From Montifringilla adamsi (taxonomy: Eukaryota; Chordata; Aves; Passeriformes; Passeridae), in contig JAGGNK010007027.1 of NCBI GenBank assembly GCA_017590115.1, positions 282,408-346,407 on the forward strand: 64,000 nucleotides of DNA, written 5' to 3'. Numbering within the stretch: the stretch's first letter is position 1; every line of letters begins with the position of its first letter. The position numbers and the translations under genes are program-made. The notes under the pieces were generated by a model. It ran no database searches. It was given only the letters and a program-made list of their open reading frames with translations, and was not told the DNA's origin. Positions 37,425 through 49,400 of this stretch are shown in pieces.

Positions 37425-40400
37425 CTGCGGGCACAGAGCGAGGGAGGGCCGGGCAGCGCTGGGGAAGGGGCTGGGGTGTGGGTGTGCGGGAAGAATGGAT
37501 TTCTTCTCCTCCGGGGAGGAGGAGAAATGGGAAAATCCCACGCCAAAAGGGAAGAAGACAGGGCTTCAAGCAACCCCAACTCTTCCGATTTTTACTGGTA
37601 CCAATCCCAAGGTTCCCACCCCTTCCCACATCTCTTACCTCTTCCTGTTTCTGCCCCCAGAAAGAAAAGGAAAAAAGCAAATTCCTAACTTCCAAATTTT
37701 TCTAATTTCCCAGTTTTGGGGTCACTCACCAGGACGAAATGCACAGTGCAGCCTGTGACTTTGAACCCACTTTCCAGGGGCTCTTGCTGGGCATTCCCAT
37801 CCTTGATGAGTGGAAAAAGTGATGGAGAAGCATTCAAAATTTTCCCTGGGCATCAGTGTGAGAGGAGGAAAAAAAAAAAAAATTTGAACTGAATTTCCTT
37901 AAAAATAAAATGAGATGTGATCATCAGTGAGCAGCACTGCTGTGCTAGGAGGGAATTCCTGCTCTGCTCTGAGGGAATTCTGCTCTTCCAGGAGCAGGGG
38001 TGCAGCAACATTCCCAAAGGAGCCTGTCCAGGCTGTCAGTGAGTGAGTGACTCCTGAGCAAGGCAACAGGAGCTGGCACTAACTCACTGCTCACCCTTCA
38101 TTAACTCCCTTGGGGCACACATCGAGCTGTGTCAGGGTGTGCAGGGCACCACAGGAGGGAGAAATCCCTCCTGGGAATGGATAAATCCATCTTTCTCCCA
38201 TTTTCCTCTGAGTGGGAACTGCAGGACTCCCCAGCACAGCTCCCTGGCAAAGGATGGGATCGAGCTCCTTCCCTAGGGAAGGCACAGAGCCACCCCACAG
38301 CCCCAGTTTGCCCCTCTCTCACTGCTGAGGCAGCACAAGGGGTTCCTCTGGCAATCCTCAGCCAGAATCCCAGCACAGCCCCACTGCCAGGGGGAATGGA
38401 AGCAGAACCCCATATCCCGAATTTCCACAGTCCCACTGCCAGAGGGAAGGGAAGCAGAATCCCATATCCAGAATTCCCACAGTCCCACTGCCAGAGGGAA
38501 AGGAAGCAGAATCCCATATGCCGAATTCCCACACCAGAATCCCCACAGTCCCACTGCCAGGGGGAATGGAAGCAGAATCCCAATACAGCCCCACTGCCAG
38601 AGGGAAGGGAAGCAGAATCCCACATCCAGAATTCTCACACCAGAATCCCCATAGTCCCACTGCCAGAGGGAAGCACAGGGTTTCCTTCCTGGAATGTCAG
38701 CAGCGTCAGCAGGGCTGAGGGATTTAATCAAAGGACAAGAAACTCTGACAGTAGAATCCTGGTGAGACCAACCACCCCTGCTTTAGTTTCTCTTTTACAT
38801 TTGATTTGTTACCTTTCCATTTTCGGAGAAAAGGGCTGGACAAAACTCTCATGAACCCTGACAGACAGATCAGCTCCACAGAGAATTCCTCCAGGACTCG
38901 GTCAATGGTGCTGTCGAATTCCGAGCGGCTCCCGTACAATTTGTGATCAATCACCTGGAGCAGTGAGACACAACAAAAGGTGGGATTGGGAGCAGCTGCT
39001 TGGGCAACAAAGAGGAACAAACCAGATTAATTCCAGGACACTCCATGATTTGAAAGGAGGGCGCAGTGAGGTGGGGTCGGTCTTTTCTGCCGTGTCCCAA
39101 GTGAAAGGGTGAGAGGAAATGGCCCTGAATTGCACCAAGGGAGGTTCAGATTGGAGATTAGAAACAATTTTTCCCTTTTACGAGTGGTCAGGCACTGGAA
39201 TGAGTTGCCCAGGGAGGTGGTGGAGTCAATTGGCCAGACTCTCTGGGTAAGGGAAAGAGGAGATCCTTTATTTCTACCCCACCTCCCATTTTCAGCCCCC
39301 CCAGGTGAGTGCTGATTCCTGACTCTCCTGAGGACCTTCAAACAAGGGGCTCACAAAACTTTGTGCTCTTGCCTGTGAAAATGTGAGTGAATTTTGGTAT
39401 CACTTTTTTTTAGACATGAGTCAGAAAAATATTACGTTAATCCAATTCAGGAGCTGAAGAAACTGTTCCAGAACCCTTTCCATGCAGGGACAGCCTCTAG
39501 CAGAGTTTATTTCCATCTGTGCACAGCTGTAAAAACACCTATTCAAACCCACTTGATGTCAGAAGGGACAGTTCCTGCCTTTGATATCCCAAGTAATGGA
39601 ATGTTCTCAGACAATGCTGGTGGTCCTTACCAGGGGTTTTTATGGAACAAGCCAGAACAAATTCCTGTCCCAAAGAGCTGCTTTGTGGCCCAAAGGCAGG
39701 AGAAAACTTGTATGGGACTGGGCACAGTGTGAGACACCAGTTTTCATCCTGGGGAGGAGAAAGCTCCAGGGAGAGCTGCAGAGGGACTGGGGACAAGGCC
39801 TGCAGGGACAGGAGCCAGGGAATGGCTGCCAGTGCCAGAGGGCAGGGCTGGATGGGATCTGGGCAATGAGGAATTGTTCCCTGGCAGGGTGGGCAGGGGC
39901 TGGGATGGAATTCCCATAGCAGCTGGGGCTGCCCCTGGATCCCTGGCAGTGCCCAAGGCCAGGCTGGACACTGGGGCTGGAGCAGCCTGGCACAGGGGAA
40001 GGTGTCCCTGCCAGGGCAGGGGTGGGATTTAAAGTCCCTCCAGCCCAACTCAGTCTGGGATTCTGTGATTCTAAGGGGGGATAAACCCAGGAGACAACAC
40101 ATTTCTGTGCTTTGCAGAGCCTGAAGTTTGACTGATTTCAGCCAAAGCTTGAGGCTCGTGGGCTGCAATCTCAGACCCAAATCATCCGTTGAAATCCCTT
40201 CCCTGGGATGCAGCACTCACTGCCAAGCTGGGAAAAGCTCCCAGAGCCCAGTGAGGACTCCCAGCTCTGTGCTCCATCCACGGGGAAAGTTTCACACTGA
40301 AGTGAAACCTCAGTGTTCAGCAAGCACTTCCTGGCCAGCCACGGGCTCAGCAGCTGGGAACAGAAAGGAGAAAGGGATGTGTCCTTACTGTTACAGATGG

Positions 40401-43400
40401 ATAATGAGATGATTAGCTCTTGCAATTAAGGGATGAATACTGTGTGTGTATGAAGAGAAGCTTTAGTGATGTATAGCTGTGTTATTGTAGTTTAGATGCC
40501 CTCTGTTCTCCCCATAGTTCCCTTTCCCCCCTCTGTATTGCTCCCACCACACAGCCGGGCTTGCCTAGGACAGGTAGAAAGAAACCATGTGCATAAACCC
40601 CTTGCATGGGACAGCTGGAATGGAAAAGCTTGGTGCTGGGGGGGCATGACAACACCTGACCCTCCAATCAAGTTGCAAGAAATTAGTGTCCACCAAAAAA
40701 ACTGCAAAGGAGAGCTGACTGACAGACTTTGGGAGGGACCAGGCTTGGCTGATACAACCCCCAGGGTTGTAAAAGGCGAAGCATCAGTCTTGAAGATGAG
40801 CCAGCCACGTGGTAGGCAGCCACAAGGACAGCTCCTAGTGCTGCAGTTTTTCCTTATTTAGTCCTTCAGCTGTAATTCCTGTTAGGGTTTAACAAAGCTG
40901 TTAACATTTTTAAGGCGAGCGGCGGTTTCTGGCGCTTACCCTGGTGGGGATCCCGGCGCGGGCGGCGCTGCGCAGCTCCTGCACGCCGGGTCTGTTGGAG
41001 ATGACCAGCACCAGCTGGGCACAGCTGCCCGGCTCCCGGGCAGAGCCGATGAGCGCAGGCAGGGCCGTGCCTCCAGAGGGAGAGAGCAGAGAGGGGGAAA
41101 CGTCAGCACCCACCGTGGGCAATCCTCTGAACTCTTCCCCTCGGGGAAATACCCACAGCCCTGCCTTGGAGAGACTTACCAAAGAGCTTCCCCCCCCGGA
41201 AAGGACTTCCTCATGGAGTCTTGTTTAACAATGAACCACTCCCGTTCCCTTCCCCAGATGTCCCAAATTCTCGTGGTTCCTCCTTTCCCTGTTCCCTCAT
41301 TGGTTGTGGTATCCCTAGTGGCCAGGTCTTCCCTGTAGGGCAATGCCCTTTGTCCTGCCCCTTGTGCCATCCCTGTGCCCTCAGACCATTGGCCACTGAC
41401 CCCATACTTAACCTTGTGCACCCCACATGGCTTTGTCTTTTGTCCCTGGTTTCCCTTTGGTGTGCTAAAATAAACCTCACTGGAACTGACCCTACAAAAG
41501 GCCCTTCTGCCTTTCTTGCCTGAGTTGGCCATGGTGAGTGTGGTGTGTGGATGTTATAGATACATAATATTGGCTTTTCACAAATATTAAAGTGGATTTT
41601 ATATGTGTGGTGTTAAAGTAACTTTGTTATAAAGATATGGGTTTTATTTCTGGTGTTAATTAAGCCTAGTGCAACAGCTGATGTAAGTGTGCTTGTGTTA
41701 AAATGCCTGCTTGGATGGGATAACACCCAATGAACACAGGATGAGGACATCTGTACAGATCTGCCAACTCTCAGCACTCACCCTCTGAAGGCAGAGTGGG
41801 CCAGGGCCCAAAAACTGAAAATGATGATAAAAAAGGACTAAAACCATACCCAAGGAATACACATCCTCTAAAAAGGTAGACCCAAGAAGAAGATAAGCTA
41901 AATAGTTCTTGGAACACGTAATGTAATTTGGGGGAAAGTTTACTGTGCATAAGGGTCTATGAACATGCAAAGGGCTGATGTAATGAAAAGGTATTTAAGG
42001 GGTATCCCCAAAGATAATGGGGTGCTCTTGGCTGAGTAATAACCTTTGCTCTGTGGTCCTTGTCTCCTGTTGTCCTTTATGAAACTTTTTACATTTTCAC
42101 AGGACAGTGAGCATGTTTTTCACAGTGGACTTGACTGCCTTGCCTGAATGCCTCCCCAAGCATCTTTTCCACAGGAGATGCTTACTGGGGATTACAGGTA
42201 GCAGCATCCACCATGTAAACCCCCCTCTGCTACACCACAGCCCTGGGAGGGGCTCTCAGCTGCTGCTCAGACAAAGATCTGCTTGTCCACAAACAGCACT
42301 GAGGGTGGGGGCAATGATAAAGCTCAGTTTTTAAGCAGTGCAACACAACTCTTTGACTTAAAATGAAACCCTGGACTTTGAGGGGTCTGGAGATTCCACT
42401 GGAAGAAAAGCTAGGTGGACACACCTGAACCAGCCTCTCCTGTGTGAGGACATTCTGTGTGCCAGGACAAGTGACAGCTCACCTGCTCCAGAGACAAGAA
42501 CAGCCACCTTCACCTTTCTCTTCCTGGGCTGGGGCTGGATCTCAGCAGTGCTGGCATCCAGCAGCTGCTGGGGGCTGCTCAGCTGCAGGGCCTCTGCAAG
42601 ATTCTCCACTACAATGTGAGAACCTGCTCCAAACACACAGGGAAAGTGTTAGATTTCACCTTTCCTTCTAATCTGATTTTGTGTAGTTTATTAATAATGT
42701 TTCAACAACAAGAAATTGCATCAGCAATGAATTTATGCTGGCACAGATAGAGCTCCAGAGGGATTCAGTACTTGAAGAGCCCAGATCCCAGGAGCTGTGC
42801 TGGCCTCTGCTGTTACCTGCTCACAGAGTTGTTCACAAAGGCCCAGGCATGGCCTTTTCAAGGATTATTCCCATCTTTTATACCTCCCATGTTGCAAAAG
42901 GACACTAAAACTGATGCTGACAGAGCTGAGGTGACATTTTGGCTGCCCAAACTGTTGGGTTTCCAGAGGGATTTTGGTTCATGTCCTGCTGGATGTCAAT
43001 CAGTGCCACACCAGGATTCAGACTGACCATCACCACAGGTGACTGTACAAAGCTGTGGCCTGTCCTCAGCCTTTACACAGGTCTGTGTGAGCTGGGAAGG
43101 GCTGGACAGGAGGGGAGTTATCACCATGAGCGTGGTAAAATATCCCCTGATTTTTGGAACAATCAGCACAGGGATTCCCTGAAGCCTCAGGGAGAGGAAG
43201 AGGTTATCCAGGTGCTGCCACTCTGAAACAAGAATTCATTTCTCATTTATTTAATACTGAAATATAGATGTGGAAGTGTCCAGCAGCCTCCAGCCTAGTG
43301 AAACAACAGGAAAGTGGTGTGAACTACACAGACTTTGCAACAGGGAGTCTCTTCAGTCCCACGAGGACACCTGCTCACCTGTGTGACAAGGGGCAACCAC

Positions 43401-46400
43401 CTTCCCAATCAGCCAGGCCTCCTGCTGCCTCTGGATGTCCTGGAGAACGTGCTGGGCCAGCTCCTTCTGCACGACCAAGACGGCCCCGATCCCACAGGGA
43501 AGGGTCTGAGCCATCTCCTCTGCAGAGAGGTTCCCCTCCTTGTAGAGCCAGCCAAAGATTTCAGGGATCTTCCAGCTGAGAGCATCTGGGAAAGATTGAA
43601 ATTGGTGTGTGGGCAGCACAAATGTTTGTCATTATTTATTATTTACTGTCTGCAACGACAGTGATGTGTCACAAGAGCTGGTAGAGAGCAATTCTTGTTG
43701 TCACAGAATCCCAAAATCCCTGTTGCTGGCACAGCCCTCCCAGCCCAGGCAGTGCCAGCTGTGCCCCATGGCCACCTTGTCCCCAGCCCAGAGCACTCTT
43801 TGTTGTCACAGAATGCCAAAATCCCTGGTGCTGGCACAGCCCTCCCAGCCCAGGCAGTGCCAGCTGTGCCCCATGGCCACCTTGTCCCCAGCCCAGAGCA
43901 CTCAGTGCCACCCCCAGGGGACACCTGCAGGGATGGGCACTGCAAAGCTCCCTGGGCAGCCCCTGCCAAGGCCTGAGCACCCTTGCCATGGGCAAATTCC
44001 TGCTGCTGTCCAAGCTGAGGGGACCTTAAAACCCACCTCAATCCATCCTCTGCCATGGCAGGGACACCTTCCACTGCCCCAGGGTGCTCCAAACCCCAGT
44101 GTCCAACCTGGCCTTGGAAATGACTTTCTTTCCTTTCCAATTTCATTATAGAGAAATACAACCCAACACTCAGACACCTTTCTTTCCCCTTCCCCATCCC
44201 CACTGTATTTTTAGACTCACATGAACGTGGTTTTCTTTATATTTCAAACTTCTGAATTCTTTGCCCAATTTTGGCTTCATCAGAAAATTTTCTACCTTAC
44301 TCACAGATGTCAGGTGATGTGGGGAAGCTACCAAAAAGTGCATTAAGTGTGTATGTGTGTGTGTGAAGCAAATCATGCAAATTTATCACCCTACCAAACC
44401 TCAGTATTTGGTCAAAATGTTTTGTTTGGAGAGGTGTCCTGAGGAACACACAATCTTCTCCAACACCTTTTGTCCTAGACATGTGCTTCCCTTAATCTCC
44501 TCTGGAATTTCCCTTCTCCAACAAGCAGTGGGGCTCATGACTTGGAACAGGAGTGGTTTTGGTGGCCCTTTGGGAAGCAGCCACGTGGGGCCATCTCCCT
44601 GTGCAGGGACATTTCTGAGGATTCCACAGCTGAAGGTGGAAGGTCAAGGCCGTGCTGGGCCTGAGTTCTGTCCCAGTTCTGTCCCAGAAGCCCCTCAGGT
44701 ACTCACCCAGGACGGCGCTGACGTGCTCGGGCAGGAGCCTGGAGATGCCCCCCAGGAGCCCCTCGGCCGTGGGGGAAAAGCCCTTCACGTGGCCTGAGCG
44801 AAGGACGGGCAGCAGAGCTGGGCTGAACATCTTCCCTGGGGTCAGCAAAACATCTCCTGCAAACAACAGCCTCAGCTCAGCCCTGTTTAAAACCTCAGGA
44901 GAGGTTTAGAATCAAAAATCACAGAATGATTTGGATTGGGAGGGACCTTAAAGCTCATCCAGTGCCACCCCTGCCATGGCAGGGACACCTTCCCCTGTGC
45001 CAGGCTGCTCCAGCCCCAGTGTCCAGCCTGGCCTTGGGCACTGCCAGGGATCCAGGGGCAGCCCCAGCTGCTCTGGGAATTCCATCCTGCCCACCCTGCC
45101 AGGGAACAATTCCCAATTCCCAATTCCTGTCCCTGCAGGCCTTGTCCCCAGTCCCTCTGCAGCTCTCCTGGAGCCCCTTCAGGCCCTGCCAGGGGCTCTG
45201 CGCTCTCCCAGAGCCTTCCATTCTCCAGGCTGAATTCGATGGATTTGTTTCAAAGGTCGTGGGGTGTTTTCGGGCATGTTTCCCTGGACAGGCTCTCTCC
45301 CAGTCCTTGCAGAAGGCTTGGGAAGGAGGCAGAAGTGCTGCCCACTCTTGCCGAGCAGCGAGCAGCAGCCCGAGCCCAAAGTCTGACAAACCCAGCCCGA
45401 CGGGAGCAGCCCCGGCCCTGCACACGGCTGGGGAAGAAGGAGAGCCCACCCAGAGTGGTGTCCCCGCAGCTGCCCGGGGCTGGCGAGGAGCAGCGCAGCG
45501 AGGCTGTCAGGAGGATCCTCCGCACGACGCCGAAGCCGCGGCCGTGGATGCCGGGGCAGCCCAGCCCCAGGAGCGCGTCCCCCTCCTCGGCTCTCTGCAG
45601 CCCCGGCAGCCGCTGGCCCCGCTCCACCGCGCCCACCGCGAACCCCGCCAGGTCACAGTGCCCCGGGGGACACGGAGCTGCCACTTCTGTCACCTCCTCA
45701 CCTGCAAGGGGAGACGGCGGTCAGCACCCTCCTGCTTGTGGTCGTTTTAGAGTCACAGAATTCCCAGACTGGTTTGGGTTGGGAGGGACCTTAAATCCCA
45801 TCCCATCCCACCCCTGCCATGGCAGGGACACCTTCCACTGTCCCCAGTGTCCAGCCTGGCCTTGGGCACTGCCAGGGATCCAGGGGCAGCCCCAGCTGCT
45901 CTGGGAATTCCATCCCAGCCCCTGCCCACCCTGCCAGGGAACAATTCCTGCCCAATATCCCACCTAACCTTGCCCTCCCTCAGCTCAAAGCCATTATTGT
46001 AACACCATTTTAAATTTATGGCATCTCCTAAAGTCAGCAGCACATCCAGGGACACACAGCTGAAGAAGATTCAGATATATTTTTTAAATCCTTCTGGATT
46101 TGTTACTTCACCTCAAGACTCCATCAAAACAAAGCTTCAGGAAAGAAGAAGTGGTTTTGTTATTATTAATTCTGGTACTCATGTGGCACCTCCCTGAGTA
46201 TGGAGAGGGCATGGAAACATTAACATTTAACACTGTGAGGCTTCCAGCTCTGTTCTCCTTTGTTCAGGGATAAAGAAGGAAGAGCAAGGACCCAAGTGCA
46301 CAAATACTAAACCCCATCTTCCTGTGCTGACCCATTTTACAGAGCAGGAAGAACTGAAGCACAAATTCTCTGGTTTTTTCCACCAAACAGAAACCAACAA

Positions 46401-49400
46401 TTCCAGGGCCACATTCCGCCTCCGCCTCCCAAGTCCATTTCTCTGGTGACAAATTCAACCTCAGACCCTTCACACCTCAGAGGAGAGGAAGGTCCATACC
46501 CAGGAAAGCACACCCTGCACTCCTGCAAGCCTCAGCTATTCCTTCTCTGATGGTTTCCATCACTTCAGCATCGAGTTTGCCACAGGCCAAATGGCTGAGG
46601 AAGAAGAGGGGCTCAGCCCCCTGGGCCAGGAGGTCATTGACACACAGGGCCACCAGGTCCTGCCCGATGGTGTCGTGTCTTTTACAGACCTGGGCAACCT
46701 GCAAAACATGGTGGGAAGGAGAAACAGGCCAAACTCAATTATTCATCAGTGAAATCAGCAGAAACCTTCTTTTCTCTGAAAGGAAGCACTACAGGACATA
46801 CGTGGAAGACAGAACCCGGTGCATTACCTGGTTAAAATCAAGAGAAAACAGCTCATTTTCTTGCAGACAGAAAAAGAAAACTTTTTTTTTTTTTTAATAA
46901 TATTAATTTGAATTTCAGTCCTAGCTACCTAAAAATTGTCATTTCGACAATTTTTTTTGTTTGCTTTCTGGAATATTGTCATAGAATCGTGGAATGATTT
47001 GGGTTGGGAGGGATCTATGGCCCATCCAGTGCCCCCCTGCCATGGCAGGGACACCTTCCCCTGTGCCAGGCTGCTCCAGCCCCAGTGTCCAGCCTGGCCT
47101 TGGGCACTGCCAGGGATCCAGGGGCAGCTCCAGCTGCTCTGGGAATTCCATCCCAGCCCCTGCCCACCCTGCCAGGGAACAATTCCTCATTGCCCAGATC
47201 CCATCCAGCCCTGCCCTCTGGCACTGGCAGCCATTCCCTGGCTCCTGTCCCTCCATCCCTTGTCCCCAGTCCCTCTGCAGCTCTCCTGGAGCCCCTTCAG
47301 GCCCTGCAGGGGGCTCTGAGCTCTCCCTGGAGCTTCTCCTCTCCAGGGCAGCACCCCAGCTCTCCCAGCCTGGCTCCAGAGGGGCTCCAGCCCTGCAGCA
47401 GCTCCGTGGCTCCTCTGGGCTCTCTCCAGCAGCTCCAGGTCCTCCCTGTGCTGGGGTAAACCCAAAAGGGCCAACAGGATTCACCCATCTGCTCTTTCCG
47501 GGCTGTATCTGCCCCATGGATCCCCTCTGGCCAAGACCCTCCCACATCCCCCTTAGGTCTCTGGAGTGACTCCTGCTCTGGAAGTGTTTGAGGAAGGGTC
47601 TGAGGATGGTTTGGACCCCCTGAGGCAGTCTCTTGCCTGAGCTTTCAGCCTGCCTGCCATCTGCCCACTGAGAAGTTATGGGTTTCCCTCCCTTGGAAGC
47701 ACCTGCAGCAATTTTTTCTCTCACCCCCATTTTGGCTGTGGTGCCTCCCCTCTGCCCTCCTTTGGCCATCCAAGCTGGAACCTGCCTTGGCCACCCCCTT
47801 CCACATCCTGGTGTGTCCCTGTCCTGCCATCAAGGTTTGTTTCTTCTGGCACTGAGAGTCCACCTGTCCACAGTGGCTGTTGTGCTGGCTCTTCCCCAGC
47901 AGCTCTGTGGAAAATGAGGTGTTAGGAGACATTACATATTAGGAAAAAATAGATATTAGAAAAGAATTCTTTACTGAAAGGGTGCTCAGGCCTTGGCAGG
48001 GGCTGCCCAGGGAGCTTTGCAGTGCCCATCCCTGCAGGTGTCCCCTGGAGGTGGCACTGAGTGCTCTGGGCTGGGGACAAGGTGGCCATGGGGCACAGCT
48101 GGGACTCCATCATTTGAAGGTCTTTTCCAGCCTAAATTTACACCTTCCCCTGTGCCAGGCTGCTCCAGCCCCAGTGTCCAGCCTGGCCTTGGGCACTGCC
48201 AGGGATCCAGGGGCAGCCCCAGCTGCTCTGGGAATTCCATCCCAGCCCCTGCCCACCCTGCCAGGGAACAATTCCTCATTGCCCAGATCCCACCCAGCCC
48301 TGCCCTCTGGCACTGGCAGCCACTCCCTGGCTCCTGTCCCTCCATCCCTTGTCCCCAGTCCCTCTGCAGCTCTCCTGGAGCCCCTTCAGGCCCTGCAGGA
48401 AGGTTTTTGGTAAAGCACAATTCCCTCAGGGAAGTTGCTGTTTGGTTTTAGAAGAACTCCTTGCCGTGTCTGCATTTCACAAGTAATGAAACCTGGCTCA
48501 GGTGTTGTGGCTCCCATGAAATTCTGACATTTCCAGCTCTCAGGGTACCCTGGAGCCTCCTGCTCAACTCACAGGGCTGCCATGGACAAAGGCTACACAG
48601 GGATCACAGAATTATAAATGCAGAGAAGTATTTAAAGTGCAAAAAGCCTTTAAGATCAACAGTGGACAACCTTTCAGGGAGGTTCCATTCACTGACACAG
48701 TTCCACCTGAGCAGAAAATCCCAGGACAGAGGGATGGGTGAGGAGAAAACGTGGAATAAACACCACTGGATTCCCAATGGTGATGGAGCAGCAGCCAAAC
48801 AAAGCCTGGGCTTGGATTCCTGACTGATTTCCCTGGCTGCTGGATTGAGGAGTGCCATCAGCTGTGCTGCAGTGGAGCTGCCAGTGAATTACCTGCAGTT
48901 TGGGTCCAAGGCCCTTGGTCTGGGACACCAGGATGGGATCATCATAACCAGATGCCTTCAGGTCAAAGAAAGCAGCAAAGCCTCCTCCTTCTGAGCGACC
49001 TCCTGCTGGGTACAAACACAGCCTGGGCTGGATTTATGGGAAATAAAACCACCCAAAACTCTCACCAAGAAAAGAACTGCAAATTATCCCCAAATCCCTG
49101 GGGCTGGCACAGCCCTCCCAGCCCAGGCAGTGCCAGCTGTGCCCCATGGCCACCTTGTCCCCAGCCCAGAGCACTCAGTGCCACCCCCAGGGGACACCTG
49201 CAGGGATGGGCACTGCAAAGCTCCCTGGGCAGCCCCTGCCAAGGCCTGAGCACCCTTGCCATGGGCAAATTCCTGCTGCTGGCCCAGCTGAGCCTGCCCT
49301 GGCCCAGCCTGAGGCCGTTCCCTCTGCTCCTGTCCCTGTTCCCTGGAGCAGAGCCCGACCCCCCCGGCTGTCCCCTCCTGGCAGGGACTTGTGCAGAGCC

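Noticed and set aside
38129..38854. Open frame of 241 codons on the plus strand, and a repetitive one opposite
   Set aside because: It is the 52-bp minisatellite read through, antisense to exon 20' at its end.
44936..45967. Open frame of 343 codons on the plus strand
   Set aside because: It runs through two inverted CR1 fragments and antisense to exon 15' of the GART-like gene. The residues are repeat translations that recur at 27366, 46994 and 59425.
46939..47769. Open frame of 276 codons on the minus strand
   Set aside because: Mostly the CR1 3' region, which stays open in several frames because it is GC-rich; no protein family is recognised.
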